Source: Chloranthus sessilifolius (Eukaryota; Streptophyta; Magnoliopsida; Chloranthales; Chloranthaceae). Taken from it: a stretch of 64,000 bases of DNA. The stretch spans positions 151,237,725-151,301,724 of the forward strand of contig CM037588.1 of NCBI GenBank assembly GCA_021018995.1, in the 5' to 3' direction. The translations under genes and the position numbers were made by a program. The notes beneath the pieces are model-generated. The model did no database searches. It had not been told where the DNA came from and was given only the letters and a program-made list of their open reading frames with translations. Below, one piece after another: positions 1-11,342 of the stretch; within the stretch, counting starts at the first letter, position 1, and each line of letters opens with the position of its first letter.

Positions 1-1269
1 CTCTCTCTCTCAGCATCATACTGCCTCTCTCATCGCAGAAAACACTCTCTCTGATCCCCATTCCTCTCTCTCGGCCTCTCTTTCGCAATTTTTCTCTCCC
101 CACAGTTTTCTGTCAATCTCTAAAGAACAAAAGACACTTTGTATGAACTCCTCTCATATACGGCGTTGCGAGAGCGACCTCCTAATATACACTAGTTTAT
201 AAGCGGTGGTAGAATTTTAATGGAATAAGGAAACCCAATAAACAAATTACATATATACTAGCGTCGGATTAAACAAAATCTTATCAAAGGATCCCTATAG
301 CTGATTTATCGGTTAGGCAGGGATGGGTGATGATCGCCCAACCTCCCATTGAGGTGATGATCTCGCCCAATTTGTGAGCATTCCATTGGGTGTCGATTAT
401 TACAAAACCGCTCACTTACGCTCTCTCCCTCGGCCAGTCTCTCTCTCTCTCCATTGTTTTTCTCTCTACACGACTCTATGTCACTTCAGAGTCCTACAAC
501 CTCTATTTCCCTCTTTGTACCCTTCTCTAGCCTCCGTAAAGAGAATAATAATTCTCCCCCAAATTTAGTCTCTTATATTTAAGGTGCAACTACAAGAGCA
601 ACTTAGTCACTAAAATAATAAGATGATATCAGAATTTTTACTGATTTAGGGCAACCACTTGAAAAGTGTGTGCAAGTAATAGCTCCCTTTAAAAATTCGT
701 GAATAATTGCCATATTTTTCAAAAAATTATATACTTTAATTATTATTATTATTTTTTTTCTCTCAAAATATTTCTCCAAACTTGTTGGATTTTTCCAAAT
801 TTTAACCTCACCGAATTATTGACGAGCCCCAACTTGGTGACTATGCTCTCCGCAAGCCGAGTTAGGCTCAAGCCAAGGTCAGCTCTTTCATATGCAAGCC
901 GAGCTCGAGCCTAATAATATACTATATTATTTTTTGTTATTTAAATTTATTTCTTATTATCTTTCTTTTTTTATTATATTTTAATTTTCTATATCTGAAT
1001 AGTTAAAACTTATAGTTTTTTAACTGGAAGTATTTATTTAAAATATTTCATTTCACAGCAAATTAACTTGATGAGAGTTGTAGAGAGGAGATAATACTTA
1101 GCGTTTAAGCTTTGACCCGATAAATTTAGGTATTTATAGAGGGATTAGAAAAAATTAATTATTATCTCAGTAAATTACCTTGACCCTTAAAATTTAAAAG
1201 CTTCTAACAATTAGTACCTAAAGATATCTAAATACAACTTATAGATTACCATGTTTGGCTAGTTGAGAG
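1..1269. other. AT-rich spacer, CT-rich at its left edge
   Basis: No gene is visible. Bases 1-110 and about 420-530 are rich in CTCTCT runs, and the short open frames there are low-complexity. Around 820-915 there is a GAGCTCGAGCC-type stretch (AAGCCGAGCTCGAGCC) of the kind often found in dispersed plant repeats. A similar phrase, CCCCAACTTGG followed by TATGCTC, recurs near 35795. I see no start, splice or domain signal to support a host gene. Confidence 0.5.
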
Positions 1270-1598
1270 CGCAGCGACAAATTTCGTTTTCGGCAATATT
1301 TCGGTAGGGGGTCATTTCGTTAAATTTCGAGAAAAATTCAAAAAGTTTCGGAAAAATTTCGGAGAGTACAAAAAATATTAAATATAAATTATATTTAAAC
1401 TCCATAAAAATTTTATTTATTATTTAAAAAATGACAAAAATTAGAAAAGATTTATTAATTTTAGTGAAATTTCATTAATTTCACTGAAATTAATAAAATT
1501 TCAGCGATTTCGAAGAAATCATCGAAATTTCGCCGAAATTTTTGCTCGCCCCTGTTTCGGTAAATTTTAAAGAAATTTCGGAGAAATTTGTCACTATG
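1270..1598. mobile_element. hAT-type MITE with 8-bp target duplication
   Basis: A 329-bp non-coding element. The ends are CGCAGCGACAAATTTC on the left and CATAGTGACAAATTTC (reverse complement) on the right, 13 of 16 matching. It is flanked by the perfect 8-bp direct repeat GTTGAGAG at 1262-1269 and 1599-1606. An 8-bp duplication is typical of hAT transposases. The inside is built from many GAAATTTCGG-like stretches in both orientations, so it should fold strongly. There is no coding capacity. Class assignment rests on TSD length and TIR form only. Confidence 0.78.
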
Positions 1599-1929
1599 GT
1601 TGAGAGGCTTACTAATACCAACTCAATTGTTAATCAATTCATAAGGAAATTATTAAATTGCGTTTCGGCCGTACAATCCTAAATTTTTTGAATCTATGGA
1701 TATGGTTGGCCGAACAATTTTTCAAAGAGATAATAACACGAGAGGGTCTTTGTTTATATCGTAATTACTTGGTAGGGTCCAAACCATCTTTTATTATCTG
1801 AGAGGGTCCTGGCCCCTCAACTTTTTCAATTTTCTTATTTTAAGAAACTTGTGAGCTTCAACGACTCTATTTATGAATATGTGCTGAAATTTAACTAAAG
1901 AAAATAAATGAGTTAGAAGAAAATGCCCC

Positions 1930-2190
1930 TAGGATATTATATAAGACCAACCAGTCCACTTTAAGACTGACAGTGTCGATTTCATATGAGATCGATCAAT
2001 CTTATAAGGGATTGGCCTGTCTCATATAAGACTAAATAGTCTCATATAGGGCGAATGAACTGATTCGTCTATTACAAGACGAATCAGTTTCACATGAGAC
2101 TAATAAGAGCATTTTCGTTTCATATAAAATCATATATGGGACTGATTGATCTGTCTTATATGAAATCGTATGGGCATTTTCGTCAGACTC
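1930..2190. repeat. Imperfect short repeats of a TCTCATATAAGAC-like unit
   Basis: Within the long-TIR element, phrases such as TTTCATATGAGATCGAT, CTCATATAAGACTAAAT, CTCATATAGGGCGAATGA, GTTTCACATGAGACTAAT and CTTATATGAAATCGTATG recur at about 25-35 bp spacing in both orientations. GACTGATT and GATTCGTCT/AGACGAATC also pair up. This may be a subterminal transposase-binding array, but the function is inferred only from its location. Confidence 0.5.
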
Positions 2191-2277
2191 ATTTTTCGCT
2201 TAAGTTGAACTTTAGCACATGTCAGTTAGTATACCCTCACAATGTTATTCAAATAAAAAAAAAAAGTGGAAAAATTA

Positions 2278-2597
2278 GGCTGCGTATGGCATAGCTCTCT
2301 GCTAGCCTCAACTATAGCAGAGTTCACCTGTTTTAGCAGGTTCCCATCCTCTTTGCTAAAATCATGTTATCTGCTTTAGCAAGTACTCCTTCTCCTTGAT
2401 AACTCCTTGCATAACAAGATTTTATGCAAGATTTATTTATTTAGAAGTTTTTATTTACTCTGATAGGGAGCAGAGAGGTTACTACTAAAACAGATAAATC
2501 CTTCTTTGCAGGGAGTTATAAAAGAAAATGAGAATTAACTGAAGCAGGTGAACTCCGCTGTGGCGGGGGCTAGCAAAGAGCTATACCATACGCAGCC
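2278..2597. mobile_element. Tourist-like (PIF/Harbinger) MITE
   Basis: A 320-bp element. Both ends begin GGCTGCGTATGG, and the inverted match runs about 53 bp, through GTTCACCTG. It is flanked by the 3-bp duplication TTA (2275-2277 and 2598-2600), which is diagnostic for PIF/Harbinger elements. The inside is non-coding. It sits inside the long-TIR element at 1711-2720, so it inserted later. Confidence 0.85.
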
Positions 2598-2727
2598 TTA
2601 ATGATTTGAAAAGTTGAAGGTTTGAGACCCTTTGAGCTAATAAATGATAGGTTAGACCCTGTCAGGTAATTAGCATAAACTTAAGACCCTCCATACTAAT
2701 TTGCTCTTTCAAAATTGTTTCAAAGTT

Positions 2728-2930
2728 GGGAGTCCCAATTATCAAAATTTCGTCCGATATCGATACATATCGAACGATACGTATCGGTATTAGTAGTGAA
2801 CGATACGATACATTAAATATACCGTATCATTAATATATATAATACGTACCAATACCGATACCGATATCGGTTTTGAGCTCGAACGATACATATCAGCTTT
2901 CTAATATCTTGATCCATAATTGGGATCTCC
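2728..2930. repeat. GATACGTATCGG-rich inverted-repeat element, copy 1
   Basis: A 203-bp stretch with inverted ends (GGGAGTCCCAATT at the left; AATTGGGATCTCC at the right). It is filled with CGATACGTATCGG, GATACATATC and CCGATACCGATATCGG phrases. The same vocabulary and size recur in the element that flanks the large CACTA at 39546-39613 and 47943-48095. This is probably a non-autonomous DNA transposon family. No coding potential. Confidence 0.55.
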
Positions 2931-3234
2931 TCACAAGTAATGGTGAGACACTCTAATCATTCGAATAAAGCATGAGAACATTTTGGTAATTTAACCGGCT
3001 AGGGTAGGAGTTTCCCGTACGGTTCCCGATGCACGGCATCTGCTACGGACTGGGGTACATTGTATTTGCCTTTTACAAAAACGAGGGAAAATGAAGAAGG
3101 GGTAGCTTTGAAAGCACGGGGATTCATTGATTGTTATAAATCATACGATACCAATGGATCTAGATCACAGTGCAAGTGTGCAAGTGCAGGAAGAGACGAT
3201 CAGTTTTAGATTAAACATAGAGAAGATTCCAAAA

Positions 3235-3445
3235 ACGTAGCCCTAAAGTCACATTTGAATGTGATGTATGTCATATAATTTTAGGGTCACTTTTTTGGCA
3301 TTTGTGCTACGTGAAATCTAAAATTGACTGTCGGATAGGTGTGCCATAGTCTCAAGATCTATTATGTTGAAACTTGGAGTGTAAAATGATTTCTATCATC
3401 TGATTTGAAACAATCAATAATTTTTAGCATAGGTGCCAACAAAAT
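3235..3445 (+). repeat. Dispersed repeat family A, copy 1
   Basis: This segment aligns by eye with 27925-28115 and 63650-63830. The shared order is an AAAGTSAC/TTTTAGGGTCAC pair, then TGTGCTAYGTG, a CTGATAGG-type phrase, AAGATCTAT, and a final block resembling ATCTCCATCRTCTGATTCAAA followed by CAATCAAT. Shorter pieces occur near 10090, 24630 and 26440. There is no ORF, poly-A tail or clear TSD, so its class is open. Confidence 0.5.
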
Positions 3446-3720
3446 TCAATTGGTGCATTTAGAAAAACTCTTACCTACAAGATAATGCTATTTTGTCCCT
3501 TGTTGTTCGCCCGCATTTGGAAGCCATCAAGACTCTTTCTAAAAGGAAGTGACGCTCGTGCCGCCTTCACCCCCTCAACTTTCTGCAGGGTTGGGAAAGA
3601 GGAAGAAACGTGAAATAAGCTTGGAATTTGGGACGGGGGGGATGACGGCACTCTAAGAAATATACAACACACGTGAACCACTTCTTTGGTAGGTGTAAAT
3701 TTCAAAGCTGATAAATCCTA

Positions 3721-3726
3721 ATCTCT

Positions 3727-3807
<81 letters not shown>
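3721..3807. repeat. (CT)n-(TA)n microsatellite
   Basis: A compound dinucleotide repeat: a CT run from about 3727 passing directly into a TA run that ends near 3807. The spacer up to the copia element at 4046 contains nothing recognisable. Confidence 0.95.
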
Positions 3808-3812
<5 letters not shown>

Positions 3813-4045
3813 TATATAAATTTCGAAAAAGACTTTTTAAACCCACAAGTCAAAGCTTGATGGGTTTCATTGGTTCATATTTAACAGTTTAAAAATCACA
3901 CAATAGAAATGAGTTTTTAATATTTTTTTCAAAGATGATCTAAGCAATGCACCCAAGTCCTATGTGGCATCAAAACAATATTTTAGGTGCAACGTATAGC
4001 TCTATCTAAAAACTTGAAGGACAGATACTTTTTTCTATATATATA

Positions 4046-4517
4046 TGATGAAATCTAAATGGATCTGACGATCCGACCATCCAAAATTAAGCCTAAAGAT
4101 CTAGGCGCACGATCAATCAAAAATAATAAATATATAAACTATAAATATGCGCACCTTGAGCATTAGTCATCGATGGTTGGTTGCCGATCTTCAACGATAT
4201 TTTCGCGTTCAATGTCTCCTAACATAATGAGGATGCTCTCGGCAATAGGGAGGATTGAATTATATCGAGCTATAGTTGGGACCAGGCACCCCTTATATTT
4301 ATAGCCAAAGATTCCTATCCCATTAAGGACTGAAATTGCTAATTGTAGTGTGATTAGAAATCACAATCATACCTTAACTGAAAGACTCAATAATCAGTTG
4401 CCTATTCTCTTCAAACTCACAAGAATAGCAATTGTACATCTTAAGGTTGATCTTATACCATTTACTAGTCAACGGGTTTGACCATAGTGATGGCCACCAA
4501 AATAGGAACTTCTTACA
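4046..4517 (-). repeat. 3' LTR of the minus-strand copia
   Basis: 472 bp, matching 8892-9363 at about 94% by eye. The polypurine tract, read on the minus strand as AAGTGGGAGAC, is at 4518-4528, directly inside the LTR. Confidence 0.92.
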
Positions 4518-4940
4518 GTCTCCCACTTGGCCAAACTATGTCAAGAAACTCTGATTACCCAATGTTAGCTAACTTTCTTTGAATGGTAAGTCACAATCAA
4601 TCTTAATCAAAGTTTTTATTATCAGTCCGGTCCAGTGAGAATTTCAACACAGAATCAATGTAGTCAATATATCACATCATCGATATATGACCGCTCATTA
4701 GTCACTGTATTGGAAGTCATCACGGACATGGATTCCAACTAGTATGATTTCACAGAGATTGCAAATTTACAAACTGAATGGTGATTACATGTAAACTCAA
4801 TCTAATATTGGTCCTACTTTATTGCTATTTACTGGCACCATATGTTCCAAGGAATTATTTGCATAAAAATGGAAAAGCAAATAAATATGTTTTATTTCTG
4901 AATCAATTAAACAAATGTATTCACTTGCATATATCCACTC

Positions 4941-7900
4941 TCAAAGGCTATCAAAATTATCCGTTAACCTCATGCGCGCAACATGCTCCGAAAAGAGCTT
5001 GGGAGGTAAACCTTTTATGAGAGGGTCAGCCAACATGAGTGTTGTACTTATCTTTTCAACAGATACAATTTGATTATGAACTTTCTCCCTTACAACAAGA
5101 TATTTTATATCAATATATTTGGAACCCCCACTAATCTTGTTGTTATTGGAGATAGCAATCGCAGCGGAATTGTCACAAAAGATTCTCAGTGGCTTTGAAA
5201 TAGTATCAACAACTCGAAGCCCTGAGATAAAATTCCTCAACCATATCGCCTCACATGTTGCCTCAAAACATGCAACGAATTTTGCTTCCATAGTGGATGA
5301 AGTAGTCAGCGTATGTTTAACGCTCTTCCAAGATATAGGTCCACCTGCAAACATAAAAATATAACCCGATGTGGACCTACGAGTGTCTTGACACTCAGCA
5401 TAGTCAGCATCTGAATAACCAATAACTTCAAGGTTATTCGACCTTTTGTATGTGAGCATGTGTCCTGTAGTCCCTTGTAAATAGTGAAAAACCTTCTTAG
5501 CTGCTTTCCAATGATCCAAACCAGGATTACATTGGTACCTACCAAGCATGCCAACTATATACGCTATATCTGGACGAGTACAGACTTGTGCATACATGAG
5601 ACTCCCAACTGCCGATGCATAGGGAATTGTCTCCATCTGTTTTCTCTCCAGATCGATCTTGGGACTTTGAAGTAGACTAAATTTATCACCCTTAATGACA
5701 GGGGCAACAGTAGCAGAACAATTGTGCATGTTAAACCTTGTAAGAACTTTATCAATATAAGCTCTTTGAGACAATCCCAAAATGCCACGGGCTCTATCTC
5801 GATGAATCTCAATTCCTATCACGTAGGAAGCTTCACTAAGATCTTTTATATCAAAACTCTTTGATAAAAAGTTCTTTGTCTCATATAACATGTCCAAATT
5901 GCTACTCGTAAGTAAGATATCATCAACGTATAAAACAAGGATGATAAACTTACTCCCACTGATTTTAAGATATATGCATTGATCCACAGTATTTTCTTTA
6001 AAAGCAAAATTTGAAATGACTTCGTGAAATTTTAAGTACCATTGTCGAGATGCCTGCTTTAAACCATATAGAGACCTTTTGAGTCTACAAACTAAATGAC
6101 TCTCCCCCTCAACCTGAAAACCTTCAGGTTGTGTCATAAAGACATCTTCATGCAAGTCGCCATTCAGAAAAGCAGCTTTAACATCCATTTGATGCAATTC
6201 TAAGTCAAAATGAGCTACTAATGCCATGACTATCCGAAAAGATTCTTTTCTAGAGACAGGAGAAAATGTCTCTTTATAGTCTATTCCCTCTTTTTGAGTG
6301 AAACCTTTAGCGACTAACCTGGCCTTGTATCTTTCTATATTACCTTTGGATTCTTGCTTGGTTTTAAATACCTATTTACAGCCTACAGGCTTGCCTCCAT
6401 TAGGTAACTCATAAAGATCCCAGACCAAGTTATGTTTCATTGATTCCAACTCATCTTTCATGACTTCGAGCCATTGAGTGGATTTGTCGCTCTTCATGGC
6501 TTAGCTAAAGGAAACAGGATCTGATTCCTTTCCAAAATAAAACTCACTCTCATTTAGGTAAACTATATAGTCATCAGAAATGGCAGGCTTCTTTGCTCTC
6601 TCTGATCTACGCAATGGTAGATCATTGGCAGTCGCCATGGGAGCAAGAGCCTCCTCAATGTGGGGTGTGTCAATAGGTATAGCCACAGGTACATCAACAC
6701 TGACTTGAATAACTGGTGTTGGTGCCACTTTTTCTTGGATAAAAGGGATATGAATTATAACCCGATTTTCCTCAAAGGTGATTTTCCTAAGCTCTATACT
6801 CCCACTGATCTCACGATCCTCAAAGAATTTTGCATGTCTAGTTTCAACAATCCAGGTACTATGAGTGGGGCAATAAAATCTGTAGCCTTTTGATTTATCA
6901 GGGTAACCAATGAAATGACAACTTATAATTTTAGGGTTCAATTTTTCTAATTGTGGATTGTACACCTTTGCTTCAGCCAAACAGCCCCAAATGTGTAAAT
7001 ATCCTAAAGTCGGTTTTCTGCCTACCCATAGCTCATAAGGAGTTTTGGGAACTGCCTTACTAGGAACTCGATTTAGGATATGCACCGCTGTTTTCAAGGC
7101 TTCTCCCCACAAGAACGTAGGCAACGTAGAGTTGCATAACATGCTTCTCACCAGCGATTTAGCTCATTTCGGCTACAGATTACATTCAAGTGTTCCCGGC
7201 ATGGAGTATTGAGCGACAATGTCATGTTCTTGTAGATACAGGGTGAAGGGTCCTGGATTGCGACCTGTTTCAGAGTATCTACCATAGTACTCTCCGCCTC
7301 TATCAGATCTCACAATTTTAATCTTCGAATTGAGTTGTAACTTAACTTCGACTTTATAGATTTTAAACATATCCAGGACCTCAGATTTCTCGTGAATGAG
7401 AAATATATAACCAAAACGAGAATAATCATCAGTGAAGGTAATAAAATACTTTTGACCACCAATAGCGGGAGTTGGAAACGGTCCACAAATATCAGTGTGG
7501 ACTATTTCCAGCAAACTCGTGCTTCTGAGAGCCCCTTTCTTATTAGTCTTTGTGAGTTTTTCTTTAACGCAATCAACACAAGTATTGAAATCAGAAAAAT
7601 CGAGCGCATCGATTATATCATCTTTAATTAACCTCTCCATTCTATCCTTAGATATATGACCTAAACGTTTATGCCATAAAATGGAGGAGTTATCGTTTCT
7701 TACTTATTTTATCATTCACATGTATAGAAACTAAAGATTGGGCGTAAGATGAATTCAAGTTCAACTAATAAAGATTGCCCACTAATGAGCCACCACCCAC
7801 AATATCGGAATTAAGTAATAGAGTAAACATATTATGTCCAAATTTAAATTCAAAACCTAATGAATCCAATTTAGAAATTGAGATAAGGTTTCTAGTGATA

Positions 7901-8480
7901 CTGGGAACATAAATAGTATCAACTAAATCCAAAATGAAACCACTATCTAAAATGAGACAGAGAGTCCCAATGGCCTCCACGTCTGCTTCTACTATATTTT
8001 CGAGTTTGATGGTACGTTCGCCTTTACTTAGCTTTCTGCTGGATCGAAATCCCTGCATTAAATTACTTATGTGAATAGTTGCACCAGAATCTATCCACCA
8101 AGTATTGCGTGGAGCATCAACATAAAGTGATTCAAAACACACAAAGGCAAGGTCATTACCTTTCTTAACTAGCCAATCAGATTTCGACAATTCTTCTTAA
8201 TGTGTCCCTTCTTCTTACAGAAGTGACACTTGATGCCAGAAGTAGATGTGCTAGCTTCTCCTTGTTTGGTTTCCGGTGGAGGAGCTTTCACGTTCTTTCC
8301 TTTATATTGTCTCGGTTTTCGCTTGAAATTTCGTTTCGATGGGCCAAGAGCGGCGTAATGGGCACTTTCAGGTTTTTCAGTCCGAAGTCGTTCTTCTTCT
8401 TGGACACAGTGAGCAATTAACTTGTTCATCTTCCACTTCTTCTTCTTGGTTTTATTTTTTTTTTGAATCGATTGCATGGC
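4941..8480 (-). pseudogene. Copia gag-pol region (fossil)
   Basis: Minus-strand polyprotein remains. Gag zinc knuckle CHFCKKKGHIKKNC lies near 8180-8230. Protease motif WWIDSGATIHIS lies near 8090. The integrase core (HTDICGPFP, DDYSRFGYIF, SDRGGEY) and its C-terminal part cover about 6500-7640. Reverse transcriptase, including YVDDILLTSS, and RNase H (CDNSAAIAIS) fall within about 4941-6230. The domain order protease-integrase-RT-RNase H defines copia. The region is broken in several places and not expected to encode a functional polyprotein. Confidence 0.9.
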
Positions 8481-8570
8481 CGCTTCATTTCAGGCCAACC
8501 CGCCCCACCGGTGACCGGTGCACGGTCTGGTGCCTGCCGATTAGCCGGCCAGGACGTACCAAAAACCCCA

Positions 8571-8811
8571 AATTTTTTTTTTTTTTTTTTTTTTTTTGAT
8601 TTTTGATTTATAAGAATAAAGACTTAGGGCTTACAACTTAGCTGGATCAAGCCGACGACGGTCGTTGCGATCCCCGGCGTCGAACGTCGGCCGGAAAAAC
8701 CCCTACCGGCAACCTTTTCCTTTTTTTTTTTTTTTTTTTTCCTTATAAAACAGCCATTAAAAACAGCTTTGCGATAGGTGCCGGACCAAAATTTTTTTTT
8801 TTTTTTTTTTT
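8571..8811. repeat. Three poly-T tracts inside the copia leader
   Basis: Runs of 20-27 T occur at about 8571-8597, 8716-8740 and 8791-8811, separated by GC-richer sequence. On the element's own strand they are poly-A runs in the leader between primer site and gag. No known signal is assigned. Confidence 0.7.
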
Positions 8812-8877
8812 ATAAAACAGCCAAAATAAAAATAAAAACTCATTTTAAAGTTTTGACCGATCATAACGCCAATCATG

Positions 8878-8889
8878 GCTCTGATACCA
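8878..8889 (-). promoter_or_regulatory. Primer-binding site, tRNA-Met type
   Basis: Read on the minus strand this is TGGTATCAGAGC, complementary to the 3' end of initiator tRNA-Met, the usual primer of plant copia elements. It lies two to three bases inside the 5' LTR. Confidence 0.9.
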
Positions 8890-8891
8890 AT

Positions 8892-9363
8892 TGATGGAAT
8901 CTAAATGGATCTGACGATCCGACCGTCAAAAATTAAGCCTAAAGATATAGGCACACGATCAATAAAAAACAATAAATATATAAACTATAAATATGCGTAC
9001 CTTGAGCGTTAGCCATCGATGGTTGGTTGCCGATCTTCAACGATGTTCTCGCGTTCAATGTCTCCTAGCACAATGGGGATGCTCTCGCCAATAGGGAGGA
9101 TTGAATTATGTCGAGCTATCGTTGGGACCAGGCACCCCTTATATTTATAGCCAAAGAGTTCTATCCCATTAAGGACTGAAATTGCTAATTGTAGTGTGAT
9201 TAGAAATCACAATCATACCTTAACTGAAAGACTCAATAATCAGTTGTCTATTCTCTTTAAACTCACCAGAATAACAATTGCACATCTTAAGGTTGATCTT
9301 ATACCATTCACTGGTCAATAGGTTTGACCATAGTGATGGCCACCAAAATAGAAACTTCTTACA
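8892..9363 (-). repeat. 5' LTR of the minus-strand copia
   Basis: 472 bp, paired with 4046-4517. On the plus strand it begins TGATGGAATC and ends CTTCTTACA, giving TG...CA termini. Confidence 0.92.
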
Positions 9364-9364
9364 A

Positions 9365-9404
<40 letters not shown>
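9364..9404. repeat. (TA)n-(TAA)n microsatellite
   Basis: A short TA run followed by about twelve TAA/AAT units. Its first five bases are the right-hand target duplication of the copia element. Confidence 0.9.
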
Positions 9405-9405
<1 letters not shown>

Positions 9406-9499
9406 GTTCACGGGATGCGAGTGGGAGTGATGTTTCTTGAGAATGAGATAGAAGGTGAGGATTATGCATTGAACCTTGCACTTGTGTCGCTGACGTGGT

Positions 9500-9945
9500 A
9501 TTGTTGTCAATGGGCCGGGTTCAGCACCAATCCGGCTCACCTTGGGTAAGATTTGGGCTCAAATAAAAAGCTCGAGCCCGAATGCACCCGAGCTGAGTCC
9601 AGCGCGATTTTGTATCTGAGCTGAGTTCGGGCATTGTTTTAGGATAAAATATAATCGGGCCACTCAAAGATCAGCCCGAATCTGATGTGGCCTGGCCAAT
9701 CCCGACTATTTTAAGGGGAAAAGGTGGGCTCGGATTGATCCTGATTCAGGGCCAAGTGCGGGTTTGAGCCTTGCCCGAATTTCTATTTGGGATGGGTTTG
9801 GGCCTAGTTTTTCTAATAAAAAATAATTGGCTCTACCAAAAGCCCAGCTTGAACCTTGCCCGACCCGTTAATGGGCAGAGTTAGAGCCGAGCCTCATAAA
9901 ATCTAGTCCGACCATAATTTAAGCAAGTCGGGCTTTATTGGTATC
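9500..9945. repeat. GGGCCGGG-type repeat, relative of the 26885 hAT-type element
   Basis: It begins with TTGTCAATGGGCCGGGTT, close to the TIR of the element at 26885 (TCTCAATAGGCCGGGCC). It continues with many GGGCTCGG, GCCCGAAT, GGGCCTAG and GCCCGACCCG phrases. A convincing partner terminus and TSD were not found, so it may be a truncated or old copy. Non-coding. Confidence 0.45.
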
Positions 9946-10972
9946 TTTTCTGAGGGAGCTCAAACTTGCATATGAGATTTGTGCTGTGTCACTTGGTTAA
10001 AAACAAATATGTTATTTTTCATATCTTTTGCATGTTAAACCTCATCAAAGCCGTTTGATTTGAAGACTATGGTGATCTTTGAGAAAAAAAATTGACATGA
10101 AATATGATCTCTATCATTTGATTTGTCAAAGTCAACTATTAAATTTGATGATGGATTTTGACTACATTAAATTAGATGATAGACATTACCTTTGATTCTA
10201 ATTTTTGGCATACAGCTTAGTTGGTGTACCTCATGGCACATATCTCAAAATAACAAAGTTTCTCGTTTTGATCATATATAATGGTACAAATCTTTGTGCA
10301 AGTTTTAGCTCCCTTTTTCTAAACATCATGTAATTTTATATTTTTAATAAAAGAGAGAACAATAACTCAGATGTGGGAAAAGAAAATCCTAAGACGTCTT
10401 TATAAATATTTAAATTAGGAAAATATCTTTACAACCATATGCTTGATAAATATAATGATAATATTAAGTTCTATTTTAATAATTTAATAATAAATAATAT
10501 AATATATTTTTTATAGTTCTAAAAAGAGATGTAAGGCCAACCAGCATGCTTATGGGGTTTAACTTGTTAAGCCCTTACATGGCTCGACAGACAGCAAAGG
10601 ATTTTAGTTTGGAGGCCGTAGCCTAGCCGTGCCCTCTTACCTCAGTTTTAAGCCGTACCCCTAAGTTTTTATGACTGGACCTGCAGGGATGGCGGGCAGC
10701 CCGGCCTTGCTAATAGCCTTACCAGGATGTGAAAAAGGTTGTGCAAATGTCGTCAAATAATTCTAATAATGATAATGGGTTAAGTTTTAAATGAATGGTA
10801 ATATAAAAAAAAGTTTTATTTTTCTCACATTGCTAGATTGAGGCTGAGCATATATATATTTTTATAAATAATTTAAAACCACAAAGAGGAGTTTACATAT
10901 AGGGGATCATGTCATATAGGTACGAGAAAACGCGTTTGAATGTTTCCATCCACAAAAAAAAAAAAATGTGTT
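9946..10972. other. Spacer without recognisable genes
   Basis: AT-rich sequence. About 10040-10200 carries fragments resembling dispersed family A (ATGATCTCTATCATTTGATT). About 10530-10740 is a GC-richer stretch of unknown nature. No domain, RNA gene or terminal repeat could be supported. Confidence 0.4.
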
Positions 10973-11264
10973 TGTGTTAGAGAAGCATTGAATCACAACT
11001 CAGATTCAAAATCTGAACTTGAATCATCCGCACATTGGTCAGTCAGTAGCCGTCCAATAATATCCACCTCAAAGATTTCCACAGATTCTCATACCTCCAA
11101 TGAGCAGCTCTAGTTAATAACAACCTTCCAAATATTTCTCAAGAGAGATCTCAATCTGTTGCTATCTTGATAAGCATTATCACAATATTGTAACTACCAA
11201 AAACAACTATAAGTATCAATGAACTCTCTCTCTCTAAAAAATATGAGACGAAGAGATTTTTACA
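10973..11264 (+). repeat. 5' LTR of the second copia
   Basis: 292 bp starting TGTGTTAGAG and ending TTTTTACA. Its right edge is fixed by the adjoining primer site. A CT-rich run near 11224-11235 lies just before the end. Confidence 0.82.
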
Positions 11265-11276
11265 TGGTATCAGAGC
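11265..11276 (+). promoter_or_regulatory. Primer-binding site, tRNA-Met type
   Basis: TGGTATCAGAGC directly after the LTR, the canonical copia primer site. A second copy at about 13653-13664 belongs to the internal duplicated segment. Confidence 0.88.
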
Positions 11277-11342
11277 AAAACCCGATCCATTAATTTCTAA
11301 TTTTCCTTTTTTTTTTTCTTCTCTTTTTCAAACTCTAAATCC

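Larger units (their letters stand above)
1711..2720. mobile_element. Long-TIR non-autonomous DNA element (MULE-like), interrupted by a MITE
   Basis: The segment at about 1711-1830 reappears as its reverse complement at about 2610-2720. Both arms share GAGGGTCTT near the outer end, then AATTACYTG, AGGGTC, and a CAACTTTTCAA-like phrase at the inner end. Arms of about 100 bp suggest a Mutator-like (MULE) or foldback element; the flanking duplication could not be fixed. The Tourist-like MITE at 2278-2597 lies inside and is therefore younger. Removing it leaves roughly 690 bp. No coding sequence is seen. Confidence 0.62.
4046..9363 (-). mobile_element. Ty1/copia LTR retrotransposon (fossil) on the minus strand
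   Basis: A two-LTR copia element, about 5.3 kb. LTRs of 472 bp lie at 4046-4517 and 8892-9363. A tRNA-Met primer site lies inside the right LTR, a purine-rich tract lies inside the left LTR, and the 5-bp duplication ATATA flanks the element (4041-4045, 9364-9368). Parts in element order are zinc-knuckle gag, aspartic protease, integrase, reverse transcriptase and RNase H. It is broken, with roughly half a dozen or more interruptions. The LTRs differ at about 30 of 472 positions (about 94% identity), suggesting insertion within the last few million years. It landed in TA-rich sequence. Confidence 0.93.

Noticed and set aside
4778-5812. Several plus- and minus-strand open frames of 60-82 codons
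   Set aside because: Shadows of the minus-strand copia RT/RNase H region in other frames.
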